Shown here: piece after piece, positions 1-14,400 of the stretch
Numbering within the stretch: position 1 is the first letter of the stretch
Layout: each line of letters starts with the position of its first letter
Source: Tricholoma matsutake
Lineage: Eukaryota; Basidiomycota; Agaricomycetes; Agaricales; Tricholomataceae
Assembly: GCA_026075535.2 (NCBI GenBank)
Contig: AP026543.1
Location: 3,472,001-3,536,000, forward strand
Length of the DNA: 64,000 bases
Reading direction: 5' to 3'
Notes under the pieces: model-generated
The model's database searches: none
What the model was told of the DNA's origin: nothing
Seen by the model: only the letters and a program-made list of their open reading frames with translations
Program-made: the position numbers and the translations under genes

Positions 1-2877
1 CATTTAAATCATGCATCGCCTCCAGCTCTTGGTTGTCCTGCTCCATCCGTGTCACGTTCCCAGTCATCTGACCCGACGGCGGGCGAGAAACAGGTGCTTC
101 TGGCCTTCCAGGTGCGCGATTGACCGGGAACGAATGATTCGAAGACTCGAGGAAGGCATTGTACCGCGACCCACTGGCGCTAGCGCTAGCGCTTGCCGGA
201 CGAGCAGAAGTCGGCGACGTCTTGGAAATCGAGCTAGAACTGACACCCGATTTCATCTGGAGGTCTTGTGTCTGAAGTGGGTAAAAGCCACGCCCAAAAG
301 CTTTCGACGGATGCGTGAGTACATCCGTCCTTGGGTCGTGGCGTTTGACCTCAGACATATAGGCATTAGGGTCTGGCGAGAATGGCGCAAACTGCGACTG
401 TGAACGATGGATCTCTGGATGTGCTGGGAAGGCGTTCGACGAAAATGAATCGTAGCTTGAAGGTCGCTCATCTCTCCTCGCCGTTAAAAGGGCTGGATGG
501 ATCTTGTGCTCCCCGAGCGCCGCATTGCTATATCCAGCAGGCGCCGTCGAATTTTCGCCTTCATGGACATTGGTGTTAGATCCCCCTGCCGCGGTATCGC
601 CAAGGTATCCTTGAAGATTCAACTTCTGGAGAAGTTGGATGGCCTGTTCTTGCGTCATCATGTTGGAGCTGGGCAGAGCTGCTGACACCGAAAACTGTGG
701 CTGAAGAGAAGCCGCTTGTGCCGCTTGTGCAGCAGCCTGAGCAGCTTTGTCTATATCAACGACATCAGCATACTATCATAGGGGCGGTCGGAGGATACGG
801 ACATTGACTGCGTCCCCAACTCAAACGGATTCTGCTGCCTCCAACAGGGAAGCCTTGCATCTTCTCGATGGCCCGTTCAGCATCAGCCTTGCGAACGAAC
901 TGCACAAAACCGCAGTGTTTTCCGACGGGCACTTTGACCTGAGAAAGTATTATTAGAAATAACGTCACTCGTAGACGCCTATGACGTACGTAATGGATAT
1001 CTCCGAAAGGCGCAAAGAACGTTCGCAGCGTTTCTTCTGAAATTAGCGGAGATAAGCCACCAACGAAAACAGTCGTGTTGTACGGATCCGTAGATGTGAG
1101 CTGCTCTCCATTCGGCCCAATCAGGTTGCCTAAAATCGCTCGAGCTTGTGCATGATGCTTCCAAGATTCTTCAGAGATGGTGTACCGAGGAGCGCCGCCC
1201 TGGAATGATTGCCTAATCGGTGCATCCTGTACGTAAGGCGGGGTGATAGAGTTTGTTCCGTTGTGGACCTTAATAGGGGTAACTTCGCCATTCGCATATT
1301 GCTGCGCAATCTGTGCAAGGACGCTATTAGGTAAATTCATCATCTCCTCCGATGACACGGAGCCGCCAGGTGCTGATGAGAGACTGGAGCTTGAGCCGGT
1401 GCCTGAGCTAAACGAGTTGGATGAGTTGGACGCCCCAATAGATGTGCCTGAGTGCGAGTTCGAGACACTATCGTTGGCTGTGCTGAGAGAAGTATTGGAA
1501 GTAGTAGTGGCGATCGGAACGGAAACGCTCTTGGTCTGATTTGCGTGTGGCAGAGGAAGAGCGATTGTGACGGGCTGGGGCTGCTGCTCAAGTCCACTGC
1601 CGTTTTGGGGTGGAAACTGAACCTGTGGAAGATCCATCGAAGGTGGAACTGGTGGAGGTTTGAATTTAGCCGTAGCGGGAGAAATACGCACTAGACGGAA
1701 TAGAAAGTTAGTATATGCGCGATCTGTGGTTGAGTAGAGGTATACTTGGACGTGAAAGGCAATACAGCCCATGCATTTCAATCAATGCGCGCTGTTGATC
1801 AGCTTCATCGGTAAATCTAACAATCTCGTGAGTATAATAACGACAACAGATGGGTAGATCTGACCGAACAAAGCCATAGCCCCGGGAGACACCCGTAACA
1901 GGGTCTAACATAATCTTAGCGCTCTTGCAACTTAAGAATGGACGGATGAACTTTGGCTCCCTGTCATTCCGTAGGCCGAGAACGGGATTACGAAATACTG
2001 CCACTAGATCGGAGTTGGATGTTTCGGGCGCAAGGTCACCTACAAAGATGCTGTATTCCTTGGGATACTGCTGTAGAGGCCCGGTGGCGGGCCCCGCTGC
2101 AGGTGAATACGTGATCACGGGCGAGACAGACGGCACGGCAGACGCCCAGTTCAGAACGAAGGGCTTTGCAGAGTTGGGCATTGTGATGGGATTGCCGGTC
2201 CCGCTGTTGTTGAATTGAGCGAGGACAGACGCAGCATGTGCTGGCGTGCCAAACGTGAGGAAGCAGTACCCAGGATTGTTAGCCTGCTGGCCAGTTACAG
2301 GGTCGGGGGCAGGGTGTGGGACCTTGACACTGACTGGATCCCATCCCATGAGCGTACAAACTTGTTTAGCGTATTCTTCGTCCATCCAAGGTTCTATTTC
2401 GCCCCACCAGAGAGTGCAGCGAGAAGCGTGTGAGTTGGGGGGTAGCGGCGGGGTGTTTGCGGTAGGATTATGAGGGGCGTGACGATAGATGTGGGCGTCT
2501 CTGTCGTTATTGAAGGTCGTTGAGCTGTATACAGTGTTCTCAGGAGAAGGAGGGAGGGAGGGAGGAGAAGGACGGCGGGGATGGTTGTGGTTGAAGGAAG
2601 TGAAGGATTGACTTGGAATCGGTGCGTTGGAATTGGGATTGTGTCTGTTTGGTCCAAAATCTATCCCGTACCCAAATTCTTTCTCCTGCAGACCCAGTGA
2701 CCGCGACACATTCGAAGCATACATGTTATGACTCAGGATTGCTCCCGATTGTAGGCGATCCCGCGGTGATAAAACGACATTGGGGTAGTGGCCTGGTTGT
2801 ATTTCATTACTGTGGGTCCGAAGCCCATTCAAGCCAGATGGGTAATCGAATTCGCGTGAATCGCTGCGTGACATCAT
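1..2877 (-). CDS. Nam8/Csx1-like RNA-binding protein with three RRMs (3' end beyond window)
   Basis: The start is the first of two adjacent ATGs at 2877 and 2874. The first 150 residues are disordered, rich in Asn, Pro and Ser. RRM1 begins near residue 154 (RNP2-like TLWWGEIEPW, RNP1-like YCFLTF). RRM2 begins near residue 275 (YSIFVGDLAP, later RGYGFV). RRM3 begins near 1080 (TTVFVGGLSP, later HCGFVQFV) and ends RLSWGR at about 785. A first RRM starting with a Trp-rich strand and a last one ending LSWGR are typical of the Nam8/Ngr1/Csx1/TIA family, which acts in splicing or mRNA turnover. Introns split RRM2 and RRM3. After an intron ending near 753 the frame continues as an Ala/Gln-rich then Ser-rich tail through position 1 with no stop, so the C-terminus lies outside the window. 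Exact intron borders and the family member are less certain than the RRMs. Confidence 0.88.
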
Positions 2878-5431
2878 TGGCAGAACCAGTCCAGATACAC
2901 AAGGTTACTCAGGCAGAAAAAATGAAGGGGAATAGGTGAATCTAGACGGGGAAAAAAAAGAGCAAGATCAACGTATCAAGAGGAAAGCAGTTGGAACGAA
3001 AACGGTAAAGAAGCTGTGATTTTTCCTATTGGCTGGGTGATAACAAAAGCTCAGCAGCGTGAAGCACGGAAATTTGAGACAGAGCAAACGGGAGGGTGAG
3101 GTGTAGAGACGAAACAAGCGAAGAACTGGTTTGCAACGACTAGAGAGCGACCGAACGAGGCGACAGCGAGAAGAGAGGGGAAGTATGGATAAAGGGAAGC
3201 GGATAGAGGGTTCCAGGACGGAAGGAACGGATAGCTGGCTTAAGGAATACCGGAGATCGTTTCAAATTAGCGGAGTACCAAGGTAGCGGATTTCCCGCGC
3301 CTCCTGAGTCTCACTCACAGGTTATAAACGAATTCCAAGAGCCACATCGAGACATCCAACCTACATCCGAACCACCTTTAAGTGACCAAACCACGCTGTC
3401 CTGCCTCGCCGGTGACTCTCTGTTCGAAACCCATTGTCCTACAAGTCTAAAAATGGGCGAATTGTCAACAGATGCCTTTCATGGCGAACAATGAATGTTT
3501 GACGTCAAGAATCTGGCCAGTGATACTCTACGCCCAACCAAAAAGGGATATGTTCAAATTTGTCACAGAACGGGATTTGTGTGTCCAGTGGCTGTGTAAC
3601 TTCTCTTCCCTATTGCCTTATGATGTTCGCGCCGTGGTCTGTGGTAACCAAATCCTATTGGCTTGACCTCTACTTTTCCTTTCTTTTCTTTTGCAAAATT
3701 CAAGGCCAATCTCACTAAACTAGCCCGATTTCGGGTGGACACGATTCAGATGTGAGGTGAGGATCTATCTATCCCCCAAAATCTCAAGCACCTTTTTGGT
3801 GCTTGTTCAATTCTTGTGTCTTATGACAATATTCATCGTCAGCTTGACTCACCAATCTGCGAGGAGTCGGCCTTGTGTGACGCTAATATTCTCCATTGTT
3901 CTGTCACGTTGCGAATCTCGACGGGACTTAGTACGCGACTCCGGTTTCTATAATAGGTACATCCCTATATCCAGGTTCCTCGCTGGCAGTATTCAGAATA
4001 AACCTTTTTTATTCTTTTGGTAAATGATTGAAACCGTGCAACAACAGGGTCCAATTTTTTGGGTGCAGTGGGCAAGCAGTGGGACGTATCAGGTTGACTC
4101 AGAGATCTAGAGGCGGCCTTGCAATTGATTGTGACGCCCATTGCTTTGTCACATCGCATCGGATACATCGCAGCATGATCGATCATTGATCGATGAATCG
4201 ATGACATCAAGCCGGTCCGGACTTGTAGACAAATATTTATTTATATGATAGGATATAGCTTTGTACAGGCTCTATGATACATGACATTCTGAAACAGATG
4301 TTCTCTCTGTACTGTCTCTTTAATCAAAACTGCGTTGACCGGCCGTCCTGTGTATGCTGTAAACATACTGAGCTATGCTCCTTGTATGTGATAGAACCAA
4401 GTGCAATATGGTTGACGCGCGTTCCTAGTTTTTGCCATTGGTATTATTTTCTCTACTGCTCCTAACATTGCATCTGGCTAACAAACAATGTAACATCCAC
4501 GTAATCTCTGTATTTGTATCAGTCAGGCACTGGTCCATGACTTGTACTGGCTCTTGTTGACTTCATCATGAGACATGCAGCAGTGGACTTTTTGAGAATG
4601 TTGTACAGTAGCTATTCCTGTGCTCTCAAAGTCGTTGACAATATCTTTCTCACATCACTCACTCAATTCTCTCACAGGCGTTTACATGACTCAACTAGAC
4701 GCTTGACCCATTAATTCATGTGGTTGTGGGTATGGACTCAGATATTACCATGCTGTTGATGCTGCTGGTCGTGCTGGCTTACTGACCCGGGACTCTGGCC
4801 TGTTGTGTAGTATATGATCTATGAAATCGCAAAGCTTCGTACGTTAGTATCCAGCTTACGGATAAAAGGAAATATGGCGCATGCTATAGAAAACTCCGGC
4901 GGCGGCCATATTGAGGTTGCTGTCACTTGTTCATTTCTCTAGCACTTCAACGTCACCTAAATACTAGTTGTGTACTTGTTTTGCAGCTACTAGGCTCGCG
5001 ACTACTTATTACTTATTTTTTTAAATGCAAATCGAGACTGTGTGAGAACCTAGCAACTATTCCAAACCTACAATTTTTCGTCCATCCTCTTACCTCGGGA
5101 CTAGTCACCATGGAGAGCATAAAAATCTGCATGCTGCCTATACTTACTGCCGCTGCTGATATCGATGATCAAAAAAATCAAGACAACGTGGGAGCTCTGG
5201 GAGCTTATTCAGCATCACGCTATTATTTCCTGCCCTCGTCGACTTCTGAGTTTGACCTTCGTTTTCTTGGTCTGATCCTCTCCTTGATTTCTGGATTCCC
5301 CAAGATCTCGTTGCTCTTACTGGGTTGTCGACATTGACGTCCAGAACGTACTCATTTAAGAGATACACGGGACGTGGACCGTGAAAGTTCTTGGCCATCA
5401 TTTACACAATTCAAATCTACCCAAAATTATT
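2878..5431. other. Intergenic region without a recognisable gene
   Basis: This separates the divergent RRM-protein and RasGAP genes. Open frames here (for example 4927-5337 plus) are short, have no domain-like pattern and no convincing splice connections. The first ~450 bases upstream of the RRM gene are purine-rich on the plus strand and probably hold its promoter and 5' UTR. A small dyad built of repeated ATCGAT words lies at about 4175-4205. I see no RNA gene or mobile element. Confidence 0.5.
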
Positions 5432-8400
5432 ATGCCCGTTCGCAGACCGTCTGCCTCTGCTGGGTCTGTTCCGAATTCTTCCTCACGCGCACATAGGAGC
5501 AATGACTCTCACCATGCGTTTGTTGGCATGGGACCCTCTCAGCTACACTCACTTCACTATCTTGGTGCATCAGCGACACCTCAGCAAAGGGTTGTGCATG
5601 TTTTGGTAAATAGGTTGAAACACAAGGTACATAAATGTTCTGTAGTTTCATCGTGCTTGGCCCTCATCCATACCTTTTAGCTCCCTTGTAATTCTGGGGT
5701 TTCGCTCGATCGTTTAGAAGCGGACACAGCGACCCAACAAGCCATAGAAACACTTGCAGAGTTGTCGCATGATTCTCTTGATGTCATTGCGTGGGCCTTG
5801 AGTGAATTGTTGGAGCGGCTGGCCAAAGTGAGCGCTCTACGACCCATCACATGAGTCAGATCATCTTACCTCCATACAGCAAACTGACCCTGCGGGGCTC
5901 TTGTCCATTGAGGTTTTACAATCTCAACTTTTCGTTCTGAAGGTTCTATCCACGACAATGGCTGCTCGCTGGAGTAACCACTCTCGTTCAAGTTCTCGCT
6001 CAAGCAACAACCATTTCACATCTCCGGATTCCCCTCCGATGGCTGCACCCGGTAAACGGAGTCGCCAGCCAAGTTCAGACCATTCTGTGCCCCCTCCCAC
6101 ATTCCAGGATCCTCAACCGCTGGATGATAGCTGTGCCAAATACGTCCTCAGTGTTATGGTGTTATACCTGCGACAGACATCATCGCCTGAATTTCCGTTG
6201 ATGCTACCAAATCGCTTTTCTGATCTATCGTTTCAAAATTTTGACCTTGTGAACGAAGTAGGGGGCACTTCAGATAGCTTAACAGTGGCTACCCCTCCCT
6301 CCGAAATCAGTGGCTCGCATGCATCTGCCCTCCGGAATCAGGCTTCGTCCAGTTCAGTCAGATCGGCCAAAAACAGCGTCGCCACTTCGACAATACAGAT
6401 CCCCCCAACAAAGACAATGTACGAGAAGACCCACATGTCTTTGGTCAAATCTGCACTTCCGGTCAATGATCTGATTGCCAAATACGCCGCTCGCATCATA
6501 TTTCATTTATCTGCTTCCAATTGGTCTAGCGTTTATAACCGTCTACGTACCAAAATTCATTTTCTTGCGAGCAATTCTTCCGAGAATCCAGATGTTACTG
6601 ATCTGCAACTGATGGCACACCTTGCGCTAGATAAGCAACGTCTCGTCCAGCTTCTCAACGGTATGTAATTGTTCATGGAATGGTTGCGTAACATGACTCA
6701 ATGGACCAAATAGAATTGTCCTCTTTGCTCGTTAGCATGAACCGTGAATCACAAATCGCAATCGCGGTTCCCCTTCGCTCGGCGGTGTGGAGCTGGATCA
6801 TCACGTTCCCATTAGAATTTAACGAGGCGATCCGAGTTAGGGGCAGAACTGAGGGAGCGCCTGAACGTGTTTTTGACCTGCTATACGCGATGAACCTCAC
6901 CAGTGAGGAACGAATATTCTGGCCCACGCTCACTATTCTCAATTGCGTGAGCCCTGAGCGGATGTCTGAATTCCATTCTGGCCCTACCAAGACCTCCAGA
7001 AAAGTAAATATTTTTGGTTTTGCTTGACAATTTTTTGCGAATTTACTTTTCTCTCCAGGAACTGAAATTCGGAGAGGACATTCTTAAGCATGCGACTGGA
7101 GGTTCTAAGCTGTCAGAAGTAGCTTTAGTCTGCCTTCTAGACGTGTGCCGAGCAGCCACCTACGTGAAGCCAGAAGGAGAAGTTCCCCTGCGCATGGTTG
7201 CGTTCGACATCGCACATGAGATTAAGGTTTGTTCACATCATTTATAAATCATCAGTGTTAACGTAAGTTTTTCCACCAGAGCATCCTATCATCGTCCCAC
7301 ACCCCGAAGCCGTTCTGGGAATCCAGCGACGCGATCGACGTTGCAATGTATGCTGAAGCCTTGGTTGTGATGTATCGATTTTTGTCGGTGGAGGACGCCC
7401 TTCCTTTGTTTGTCGTTTGTGTGGAACCGGAACGATCGGCGGCTGTTAAGACGTGTGCTGTGCGCGCGTGTCTGACGTTGGCTGAGGAAGCAAGCCGTAT
7501 CAAGTGGCAGAAGCCCTTGGATAAGCTGGAAGATGCTATGCGTGTTCGCTTTCGGAACATCTTCCACAGTGTGGGTCGTCGTCGTCCTGAAGTCGATCAG
7601 TATGGCGCCATGAAGCGGCCTGCTACTCATCCGAAGGCCATGCGGACAAGTCCTCAAACGCTCCCTGATCATGAGGTTCTGTTGCTCGGTATTCTGTCCC
7701 TTTGGCGGGTACATTCGCCGTTCCATTTTAAAGACATGACTGAGCAAGAGGTGGAGGAGTGGATAATAGCAGCGAACAGTGTATGGGACGGATCGGCTGA
7801 TGTTATGGTTAAGCTGTCAGGTACAGGCACTTTTCGGGCGGTGACCGAGATCCCATTTGCTGCGATATCAACAGATATGGCGCCCCCAGACACGTTCAAG
7901 TTTGTCAAGGCTGCAATGTCAGTGCAAATATCCTTCGTATGGATTGTTTCTGAATTGCATACTATTTTTGTAGCCCGACAGCACTCGTTTGCACTGTGAT
8001 GCATGTGTTGAACACGAGGGCAGACGTTGACGCACAGCGGATCTGGGTTGGCTTCGCATATCAACAAGTCGAGTTGTTTGTGAAGAAGACGGAAGTAAGT
8101 TAACTTACCAATCCCTTCCTTTCGATGTTGACTTTCTGCTGAAGTCTCCGGCTCTGAGGGAGATTCAACTAAACCCGAAGCGTGTGCCGGGTTTTATTTT
8201 GGCTGAGATCGGCTTCCTTGTATCCCTCACTTCAGCAGATAGTCACGTGTCTCATCTGGCTGCCAAAGGCCTTCGCCTACTTTCGCACGCGGAACGCCAA
8301 CCAGATGCACCTGTCAACAAGGCTGTAACAGATGAGGTTCGTTCCAAACGGAATCCGATATACGAACAGCTTGGGGATCCAAAAGTCATGATTGTTGGTG

Positions 8401-11400
8401 TGTACACGTTTTCGACTGTGATCTTCTATTGAACCTTCATATACAGGGCGAGTGGGTCATCAGAAACGTATCCGGAAGCTTGTACGCTTGATCTCATATC
8501 CGTCGGCGGTACACGTTGCAGTGTGGGAGGAGTGTTATTGGAGGTGGCGGGCACTTTCGGAAATCCCATTTGACGGTGTGAATGACAACGCGGATGTGGC
8601 GGAGAGTTCTCGACCTCTAGTATGGCAGGAGGTGCGCTTCGTACAGTCACTCAACTCATTACGTCAATCCCTGAACATTCGTCTTGTTCGTAGGATGATC
8701 GTTTTCATTGGCAAAATCTTACGCTATTTTTAGCCGCCCTTGGTGGTGCTTGTGTCCAGGAGAATGTCGATTTGACATCGTTGGCAAATGCGATTCCAGC
8801 GCACGCCCTCCCAGACAAAATGCGTGTTATACAGAATCCTGTACCACTTGTTACAACATTCATCACGGATTTGACGAATCTATTGGTATCCCCGGATACG
8901 AACGTTCGCGATGTTGCGAGAGATGCCCTTGGTGCGGAGCTGAGTCCGAGGCTATATTCTAAACTTTTGAAACACTTGGATGAGTGAGTATCTGACCTTG
9001 TACTTCTCGTGGACCTCAACTTAAGGATGGTAGGACGATACGAAATATTGAAGACGGTGCTGGACAAGGATTGACCGAAAGGTATCGTCTCTTGTTCCTT
9101 GATCAGGTCGGTTCATATTCTCGGTTTTGCAGCTACCTGGGTTACTCATTCTTGGTAGTTTATCGCCGTGCTAAAGCTCTTGGTTGAAAACACCCAAGCC
9201 ACTTTGGAAGACGTAATCGCCATTGACATAAGTCCGACCATGCTCACGTTAGCTTCTTTTATGGCACGTTTTCATGATTCGGAGTCCTTCCGACTGAAGA
9301 TCAAGTTCTGTGTCATGTGTGACAACGTGTGCGATCGCACTGACACTCTGACATTGCGAAAGGATAGTTGTGCACGGCATCGTATACTTGATATGGTAAT
9401 GGATTGGATACAGCCTACTGCTGTGCGTGTTAACATTTGCTAGCTCTGGTTATAATGTCAGACTAACGCTCATGCTATTCTCAGGGCAGCGATGTGGACC
9501 AAGCTGAAATTCAGGCCGAATTAAATATGGCGTGTATACGCACCGCGGTGAAGCTTTTGGATCGTCTACAGCTTCGCTCGGTGGATATATCAAATACTGG
9601 CGATGACTCTGTTCACGTCCTCTCCAGGCTGTTCAACAGATATTCTGGGGTTTTGCTGCAGGGACTTGAGGCTTGTCGGATAGAAAATCTCGTAGGTCCG
9701 AACTAATTTCCTTGAAGATTTATTCACAATTTCAGTAGACTTCTGACAGTGTTTCAGACATCGGCTCAACACATAAGGTGAGCTGGATATCCACTTATTT
9801 GATCAGAATTAAACTTGGTATGGGTTTCCAGAAAAAGCGAGATTCACAACGAGAAGCAGAGCTTAGAGAGCTTGTGATAATGGGATTAGCCCACCTGGTC
9901 AGCGCGAACACTGAGAGCGGTTTCAAACAATGCCTGCCTCTTGCCTATGATCAAGACAAACGGAAGCGGACCATTTTCGCTCATGTTTTCGCACGTGTCC
10001 TTAGTCAGGGAACCAAATTTGATCCAGAAGACCGTTCGGCCACCCTTGTTCGTCACACTCGTCTTTCTGAGGTATGTTGTTTCAATCAATGTGTACACTA
10101 GTGCAATTGCTAATTAGACCACTGCACTCGGGTAGCTCGTTAAAGGATCAGAAGTAAGGCTTACATTTACCCCTGTCATGAGTATTTGTTCAAACGGGCC
10201 CAGATGGTTCTGGCTCTGACGATCTGCGAGATATGCCCCCCCTCTGAGGTTGAAATGATGATTTCGGTCTTGCTGAATGTCTTCGATACACGCGCCTCGC
10301 TGTTGAGCCTTATCAAAGCTATGATCGAAAGGGAAGTTTCGCACACAGGTATTAGAGTCATATCACTATCCTTGCATGAACTCAGTGATTTGGCAGATAC
10401 CGAGGCCAACCTGTTCCGAAGTAATTCGACTTGCACTCGATTTTTATCTGCCTTCGCGAAAATCCACGGTTATAACTACTTACGGGATCTAGTCCAGCCT
10501 CTGATCAAGACCATGGTGGACATGCCTCCAGGTCACGGGTACGAACTAGATCCAGGAAAAGTCGGTGAAGATGTGGCTACGAGTAACCAGAGGAACGTTG
10601 AGATAGTTGCGACGTCCTTCCTTAAAATTGTTACGTCGTCAGTACCAGCTATTCCAGGGTAAGTCACCTTCTTATCTCTACAAAGTGACGGTAATCAGTT
10701 CCTTTCAGTATGTTCCGCGAAATTTGCGCACACATTGCAAAAACAGTGTCAGTAATAAATTTAACACCCTATCATTTTGACTTACCTGAAACAACAGGGT
10801 AGGAGTATGGCCGGAATCTAAGTTTGCTGCTACGGGCGCTTTTATATTTTTGCGGTTGGCACATTTGATTCCAATATTAGAGTGACACTCAAACTGTGTA
10901 GGTTTATTTCTCCGGCTGTTGTTTCACCTGAGACCGTAGACGTGGAAGTGCCAGACGACAATATAACAATACGGCGTGGACTTATGGTGGTCGCGAAGAT
11001 CATTCAGAATCTGGCGAACAACATTTTCTTCGGGAAAGAAGCTCATATGGTCGCTCTTAATCCCTTTCTGAAGGAAAATATCTCCAATGTGACACGTTTT
11101 CTGAGCGAAATCAGCGTAGGTTTATGCTTTTTATGACTGTCTGCTCGGCTTAATTTCACTGACGAGAAAAGAAGCTTCCGCCGACATCAACGACCGCGGA
11201 TGACGAGAACGATCAATGGCTTGGGACAACTTCTGACGATACGGATCTCATTGTGCTCCACCGTTTCTTTGACAAGCATGCAGACAAGATTGGCAAGGAA
11301 CTTCTTAGTTTATCAAAACCTTCGGGTGAAGGAGATCCATCTGCGATCAATGGTAAACGTGCTTGGGATGGACTTTGTGCATTGCTTGTGGACCTTGGGT

Positions 11401-14400
11401 CCCCGTTGGAAGTCCCGCGACCGTCTTCGTTGCCCTGCTCCGATCATAAGGAGTACCTTGACCTCATGGCTCGCTATGCTAGAAGAGATACGGCGTCTGT
11501 TGAGGAGATATTTTTGGAAACTGCTGTCCCCCCTGTATGCTCTGTTGTTGCGGAGGGAACATGTTACTCATATATTTTGTAGGGGCAACCAGCCGTTTTT
11601 GTCTTTCAATTATCGAAGGTGGATGTGGAGGCCCTTGATATACACCTCCTCATGTTCCACATACTCAAGGTATGTATCGATATCGCCATGGCATATGGAC
11701 CGGGCTAGAATGTGTAACACGCACAGACCCTCAATCTTCCTGCTTATCAAGATCGCTCGTTTGACGTCATAGTGGACTGTACCTTGTTCACGTCCATTTC
11801 CGAAGTACCCCTTCAATGGCTAAAGTATTGTGCCCAGTTGATACCATCCGATATTCGTTCTCGCTTTGCAACGACTCACATCCTGAACCCAAACGCGCTA
11901 ACACAGAAATACCTTCGGCGATTGTACAATGTCACGGCAGGTTTGTCCTTTCGTTTTTTACGCTTTGTTTCTTTATCTGATTGTTGTTCCAGGAACTCCA
12001 TTTTGTGGCGCAGTGCGCGCTTATTCCTCAGTGGTGGAACTTATAGAACATGTTTCTGATACAGTTCTATCCCAACTCGTCTACCCAGGTCAGTTGGTCT
12101 TCTTCACACTTCACTTCACGATGCAATCCGCACTGCAGTTACTCTGGAGCAGGAACCTAATGAGGAATTCCCGCTTGTGAGGATGAAATCGCCTCAACTA
12201 CGGCCTATCATCCTTGAAGTCGGCACGACCCACCTTCGAATCACCTCTGTAAGCGCCTTCATCTTGTTACTGACGCCATCCTAATTTGATATAGATCAAA
12301 ACACAACCTATATCCCCTGGATTGTCTTGTAAAGCAACCGAGATCATTCCTCTCGCAGATATCAGCGATATTTACAATGTTTCTACGGGCATTGAGCATG
12401 AATTCATTATTCGGCGTACTCGGCATGGTGTCACAGTGTACTTTTCTTCCCCATCAAGGGAAGCAATTGTCAAGGTCTGTTTCCGCAACGTCCCATCCTC
12501 CTTGTCTTACGTTTTATTGACAGACTATTCGATCCGCGAAAGGCCGGCTAAAAGAAGTCCCGATCCCCCTGACTGAGCGCTTTTCACGTTTCTCTAACGT
12601 TCCTGCAACATTACTTCATATCGGTCTACTTAGCGTCGATTTATACGATGAAGAGCTGCGCGGTGCTGCTTACGATCTCCTAGGTGCTGTATGTGCTTAC
12701 CTCAACTACGACAAGAGCCCCATTGTTGCTCCGAAAGGTTCGTAGGACTTTGCATGTTTGTTCGCGGCATCTCTAACCGTTTCTTCTGCAGCTGGTTTCA
12801 TTCCGGGAGATCCTAGTGAATTCGTTGTTCAGCTTAGTGGACGGATCGCAGACTTTGCACCGGAGCTAACTCTTGACTTCATCAGTGAGGTGTCAGCAGC
12901 GATGGCCGGGATGGCCAAAGATTCTCAACGCATCGGCTGCATACATTACATGAGCCCGTGGATCAAGAACCTTTCCGTTTTTTCCAATGCGACGAGCCCT
13001 CACTTTGAGCGTTCGGAGTCAAGATTACGTGACTGCATTCGAACAATATCGGAACTTTGTGTGAAATACCCAGATGTTTGTACGCTTCGCGCTGTAATGT
13101 ATGCCCGCTAAAACCCCTTTCTCAGATTGCATCAACTATCCAGAAGTATATCTGGGGTGAAGTAGGCAACCTTGACTCGGTCATCATGGACGTCATCTTG
13201 GACGAATTAATACGGAGTGCAACAGACAGTGGTATCGAAACCGATCGATGTGAGGCGATCGCCAATATCATTTCCTCGTTATCATCGATTAGTGTTCGAG
13301 GACGTATATATTCCAAACTACGGAAGGTAGATTCCATATTTGCATTGAATGTTGTTGCAAACTCACACGTGCTACAGGCTCTGAGTAAAACGTACCAGAC
13401 GATTTCGAATTCCCTCACTGATCACCCTAATTGGCACGAAATCTCTACACTTATTCGGCTTGCCCTCTTCGCTGGACCTTCATCGGCGCATCCAACGTCT
13501 AACCAACTTTATGTCCCAGAAATTATCCACCTTGTCACCATCGTCGCTGGCTTCGGTCCCGCACTTGTTCGAAAATCTGTTTATGGTATCATCATGAACC
13601 TGTTACAATCGCTATACGTATCCCAGACCGAAGGGTGCCGCATTCGACTTCTACAACTCATTACAGAGTGTACCCAGCCCGCAACTCTGTGTTTGTTTGG
13701 ACTGCGACGAGAGACTCCAACAAGCGAGTATACAAATATTGATCCAGCGAACGACAAGGACGCGTTGGAAACTCAGGAACATCTGGTAGGTTTTCTTGTC
13801 CAGATATTGGAGGTCACGTCAGGTTCCAAGGGTGTGTCAAGGCTAGTTCCTGTCCGTGTCTAGATTGATAGTTTTCTTTTAGGTCTGTTGAATGTATGGC
13901 GTGCTCGGTGGATGAGTCTCGTCACATCAACTGCATTCCAAGTTTCTCCGGCTGTCCAGACACGCTCTTTCGTTGTACTTGGCACTCTTGCCACTACGGA
14001 CGTGGACGATGATTTTCTATATCAGATACTTGTCGCATTTAACACTGCACTGGGAAAGGCGAACGAAACACATACGATGTCAGTCGTCAGTATGCTCCGC
14101 TGTATGTGCAAGATTGTACCAGCGCTGACAGAGAGCTCGAGATATGTCCCGCTCTTGTTCTGGCTGGCCGTTTCCCTCCTGCAAGCCAGCCATTTCGCGT
14201 TCTATGTGGAATCGACACGTTTGGTGCGGGTAACGTTGGAGACCATGGAACAGCGAGGCATGTTCAAGAAGGAGGGTGTTCAGTCTGTGTTGCTGGAGAG
14301 CCGAATTCAACTTGAGCAGATCACATCCCAGTTGGATGATATTCTCAAGATATCTTTCGAATCCAGTTTTTCCTTTTCCTTGGCCTCTATCATTTTCAAA

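Noticed and set aside
3410..3450. Possible tRNA T-arm word GTTCGAAAC
   Set aside because: Flanks do not pair as a T stem and no acceptor or anticodon arm could be drawn around it.
4927..5337. 136-codon plus-strand open frame upstream of the RasGAP gene
   Set aside because: No domain pattern, irregular composition, overlaps a similar-length frame on the other strand, and no splice path into the RasGAP start.
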